NCBI GenBank assembly: GCA_041746105.1
Contig: JBGTHP010000025.1
Span: forward strand, 206,173 to 270,172
DNA from: JBFHRE01 sp041746105
GTDB taxonomy: Bacteria; Actinomycetota; Acidimicrobiia; Spongiisociales; ZC4RG35
Reading direction: 5' to 3'
Length of the DNA stretch: 64,000 bases
The notes below the pieces were generated by a model. It was not told the DNA's origin, did no database searches, and was given only the letters and a program-made list of their open reading frames with translations. Shown piece by piece: positions 61,794 to 64,000 of the stretch; positions within the stretch are counted from its first letter, which is position 1, and each line of letters opens with the position of its first letter. A program made the translations under genes and the position numbers.

Positions 61794-63194
61794 TCAGCCG
61801 AGCGCCCGATACAAGAACGCGGCCATCTGGCCACGGTCCACCGGGTCGGCTGGGCAGAAACGATCGTTGGCGGGCGGGTTGCAGCCTTTGGTTATCCCGG
61901 CAGCAGCCAGTTTGGCGATGTCGGCCTCGAACTCCGAACCGTCGTCGTCTACAAAGGTGTTGCCACCGCCATCGTCGGTGAGACCGAGTGCCCTCACCAA
62001 GAGTGCCGCCATTTCGGCTCTCGTGATGGTCCGATGTGGGCAGTAATTGTTGTTGGCGGGCGGGTTGCAGCCATAGGTGATGAACGCCTGGGCGATGGCA
62101 TTGATATCGGGTTCATGAATGCTGCCTGTGTCGTCGACGAAATAGTCGGTCGCAGGGACGGGAAGTGCGAGGGCGCGCTTGAGGAAAGAGGCCATCTGAG
62201 CCCGTGTCACCGGGGCAGTTGGGCAGTACTGGGTGTTGGCAGGGGAGTTGCAGCCGAGAGTTATGCCCTGGTCGGCAAGCCAGGAGATCTCTGTGACAAA
62301 CGGATGGTTCGCCGGAACGTCTACGAATGGCCCGGACAGCACCGGATCGCTTCCGGGGAATTCGGTCGAGACCATCACGTTGTCGAACCAGATGTGCTGG
62401 GTTTTTGGCGGATCCGGCATGTAGTTGACAATCGCAACTTCATTGAGGCGTAGGTCCGCGGTGTCGCGCCAGCGGATTCCCTGCACGTCGATCTTCACCT
62501 GGCCGTCGATCCACAGGGTTTGGCTGCCGTTGCTGCCGCCCGGTGTGCCCGCGTCGACTTCGACGATGATCTCGTGCCACTGCCCTGGCACGATCGCCAC
62601 CTTGGGATCGGTTTGGTAGAACACGTTTCCGTAGCAGCAGTTCATGTCAGGGAAATACGAGTAGAACATGAACGGATCGAGGTCGGGGTCGTTGTAGGCG
62701 TGGCTCGGGTCGACCGTGGTGACAAAGAAGTCGTTTCCGTTGGGCACGATTCCGGCCTGCCCGTGGGAGCTCCACTTGTTGTCGATCCGGTTGCCGGCCA
62801 CTGACGCAAAATGCATCCCGTGCCCGTCACCGCGAAGGTTCGCAAACCCTTCTTCGAACATGACATCAAATTTGAAGTAGACGCGGTCATAACCCGGCAG
62901 GAACCATTTGTTGATCTCTCCCCATTCGGCGGATGAGTCGATGGTTCCTTCGAGTGCGTAGCTGCCGTCCAGAACACGGCCGGGTGTGGACGTCACGGCG
63001 TACCGCCTCGAGTCGACTTGATCCCACTTCCCGAGATCGCCGGTTTCGAAGTCGTCCTGGAAGATGATCGTTCCTACCGGTGGTGCGGCGGATGCGGTAG
63101 GAACCGATTGGCCCGGCACCCCGGCAATGACCGCAATTGGGGCGAACACGACCAAGGCCGCGGAGGTCGCCCGACGCTTTGATTCAACGCCCAT
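61794..63194 (-). CDS. Secreted LamG-like protein with three SLH-like repeats
   Basis: 466 residues from ATG 63194 with GAGG five bases upstream (ATG 63197 adjacent). Signal peptide to about residue 37 (VPTASAAPP). Then a jelly-roll/LamG-like domain (IIFQDDFETGDLGKWDQVDS, ALEGTIDSSAEWGEINKWFL, VPGQWHEIIVEVDAGTPGGS), similar in plan to polysaccharide-lyase or concanavalin-like sugar-binding folds. Three repeats of about 60 residues follow, each closing with GC(N)(S/P)PxNxxYCPxxPVxRxQMAxFLxRAL. The repeats probably anchor the protein to the cell surface. The last repeat is the intact form of the remnant at 57739. Whether the LamG-like part is catalytic is unknown. Confidence 0.82.
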   Translation of the reverse strand: MGVESKRRATSAALVVFAPIAVIAGVPGQSVPTASAAPPVGTIIFQDDFETGDLGKWDQVDSRRYAVTSTPGRVLDGSYALEGTIDSSAEWGEINKWFLPGYDRVYFKFDVMFEEGFANLRGDGHGMHFASVAGNRIDNKWSSHGQAGIVPNGNDFFVTTVDPSHAYNDPDLDPFMFYSYFPDMNCCYGNVFYQTDPKVAIVPGQWHEIIVEVDAGTPGGSNGSQTLWIDGQVKIDVQGIRWRDTADLRLNEVAIVNYMPDPPKTQHIWFDNVMVSTEFPGSDPVLSGPFVDVPANHPFVTEISWLADQGITLGCNSPANTQYCPTAPVTRAQMASFLKRALALPVPATDYFVDDTGSIHEPDINAIAQAFITYGCNPPANNNYCPHRTITRAEMAALLVRALGLTDDGGGNTFVDDDGSEFEADIAKLAAAGITKGCNPPANDRFCPADPVDRGQMAAFLYRALG

Positions 63195-63326
63195 CATTTC
63201 CTCGCTCTCTCCTCGTTGAATGTCATCGGTCCCTTCGGGTCGGGGGTTGAGCGTCATCGGAGCAACGCCGGCCAGACACCTCGATGCTTGGCGCAGTGCA
63301 GGCATGGGTGTAGCGTTTCCGATTAC

Positions 63327-64000
63327 ATGGCAAAAAAGGCACCTGCCCGCCGGGGAACAAGTGGGCGGAGTCGGGTGTCAAAGAGCAACAACCGACGCAA
63401 ACCCGCAAGGACGAGCACGAGGGCCAAGACGACCAGCGCCGGACGTCGTCGCCCAGAGATGTCCGTCACGCTGTCCTCCGTCCGCGACTTCCTGCGAGAG
63501 CGCTTGGGGCGGCAGGCGGAAGACGTCTGGGGTCTGATCCTTGTTGTTGTCTCGATCATCATCGGCCTCGCCTTCGTGGGAGAGGCCGGTCCGGTCGGGC
63601 GATTCCTCGACTCTGGTCTGCGGTTGCTGTTCGGTATCTGGGCTTACGCCGTTCCATTCCTTCTCGCCGGCGTCGGGATCGTCACCGCCCTTGGCCGACG
63701 TTCTGACGGTGCCGGAAGGCTCGCAGGCGGTTCGGCGGCGGCCTTTGTCGGTTCGCTCGCCTTGTTCCATCTCCTGACCGGTGCAGTGTCGCTTTCTGGA
63801 AACATCGATCTGGTCAAACAGCGCGGGGGAGCTGTCGGCTCTCTTCTCTCGTTTCCGCTCCGACGGATGCTCGGAACTTGGGGAGCGTTCGTGATCCTGG
63901 CCGCGATCGTCTGCGCCGGAGTGATGGTGATGACAAGGGCATCGGCTCGCGACATGGTCACCGCGGCCGGCGAGATCGGAAAAGGAATGCGGGCGATGGC
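63327..64000 (+). CDS. ftsK: FtsK/SpoIIIE DNA translocase, N-terminal part (window ends)
   Basis: About 224 codons from ATG 63327, still open at the edge. A basic N-terminus (AKKAPARRGTSGRSR, then Lys/Arg-rich to residue 45) is followed by the FtsK four-helix membrane domain: DVWGLILVVVSIIIGLAFVG, LLFGIWAYAVPFLLAGVGIV, AAAFVGSLALFHLLTGAVSL and WGAFVILAAIVCAGVMVMTR. The order, the basic leader and GLRLLFGIWAYAVPF match FtsK. The motor and gamma domains lie outside the window. It links chromosome segregation to division. Assignment is from the membrane domain only. Confidence 0.82.
   Translation, partial: MAKKAPARRGTSGRSRVSKSNNRRKPARTSTRAKTTSAGRRRPEMSVTLSSVRDFLRERLGRQAEDVWGLILVVVSIIIGLAFVGEAGPVGRFLDSGLRLLFGIWAYAVPFLLAGVGIVTALGRRSDGAGRLAGGSAAAFVGSLALFHLLTGAVSLSGNIDLVKQRGGAVGSLLSFPLRRMLGTWGAFVILAAIVCAGVMVMTRASARDMVTAAGEIGKGMRAM

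Noticed and set aside
1..64000. tRNA, rRNA, CRISPR, insertion sequences, phage genes, riboswitches
   Set aside because: Gaps between genes were read on both strands; none held a cloverleaf, a regularly spaced repeat array, a transposase fragment, or a recognisable cobalamin or other riboswitch, including before icmF.

Overview
The window looks like a chromosomal segment of a high-GC actinobacterium. Pointers are a GuaB1-type GMP reductase, F420 biosynthesis (CofG, CofH) and an F420-type PPOX protein, an ImuA'/ImuB/DnaE2 mutasome under CGAAC-N4-GTTCG LexA boxes, IcmF, DUF4032 and TIGR03084-type proteins, and SLH-like repeats with a GCNPPxNxxYCP signature. That repeat type together with the gene mix suggests Acidimicrobiia or a neighbouring class, which is an inference only. 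Coding density is very high, many genes overlap by 4 bases, and I see no tRNA, rRNA, CRISPR array, insertion sequence or prophage.

Layout. 1-4 kb: partial cation-chloride cotransporter, then LexA-controlled imuA'-imuB. 4-6.4 kb: PlsC-like acyltransferase, 5-formyl-THF cyclo-ligase, F420-type oxidoreductase, SGNH hydrolase. 6.4-9.1 kb: a secreted Ig-like protein divergent from a hybrid histidine kinase that has lost its phospho-acceptor His. 9.3-13.9 kb: unknown gene, crotonase, fused B12-dependent acyl-CoA mutase icmF. 13.9-18.8 kb: minus-strand cluster (amine oxidase, dodecin, MBL hydrolase, Sua5, guaB1). 18.9-23 kb: LexA-controlled dnaE2 and an unknown gene. 23-26.3 kb: lysozyme-like protein, a dehydroquinase/alpha-beta-hydrolase fusion, and an ECF sigma factor with a membrane-anchored partner. 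26.3-32 kb: lipoyl-ligase-like protein, lipoprotein, ABC exporter, PLP dehydratase, USP, flavin reductase. 32.2-36 kb: SDR-cofG-cofH. 36-42.2 kb: DUF4032, Lhr helicase, HD-GYP. 42.2-49.2 kb: DnaA boxes, crotonase, DinB-like protein, LOG protein, a CobS/CobT-like AAA + VWA pair, DUF4230. 49.2-57.7 kb: frameshifted M16 protease, dapB, cyclophilin, thioredoxin-TPR, beta-CASP RNase, dapA, RNase J, iodotyrosine-deiodinase-like nitroreductase. 57.7-64 kb: SLH remnant, zinc-ribbon/cyclase/ATPase regulator, SLH-repeat secreted protein, start of ftsK.

The most interesting result is a probable undescribed ECF sigma circuit. The sigma gene at 24865 and a distant secreted-protein gene starting at 7465 (minus) share the promoter CGAGTAAACC-N16-CGAGTRA with identical spacing. 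The protein translationally coupled to the sigma factor (25416) and the secreted protein share the same two extracytoplasmic modules: an Ig-like domain and a DPPYDV(F/Y)YG module that I do not recognise. This fits a sigma factor, its membrane anti-sigma/sensor, and a secreted target carrying the sensor's own domains. A second coherent circuit is the split SOS mutasome, with LexA boxes in the same position relative to the -10 at both loci.
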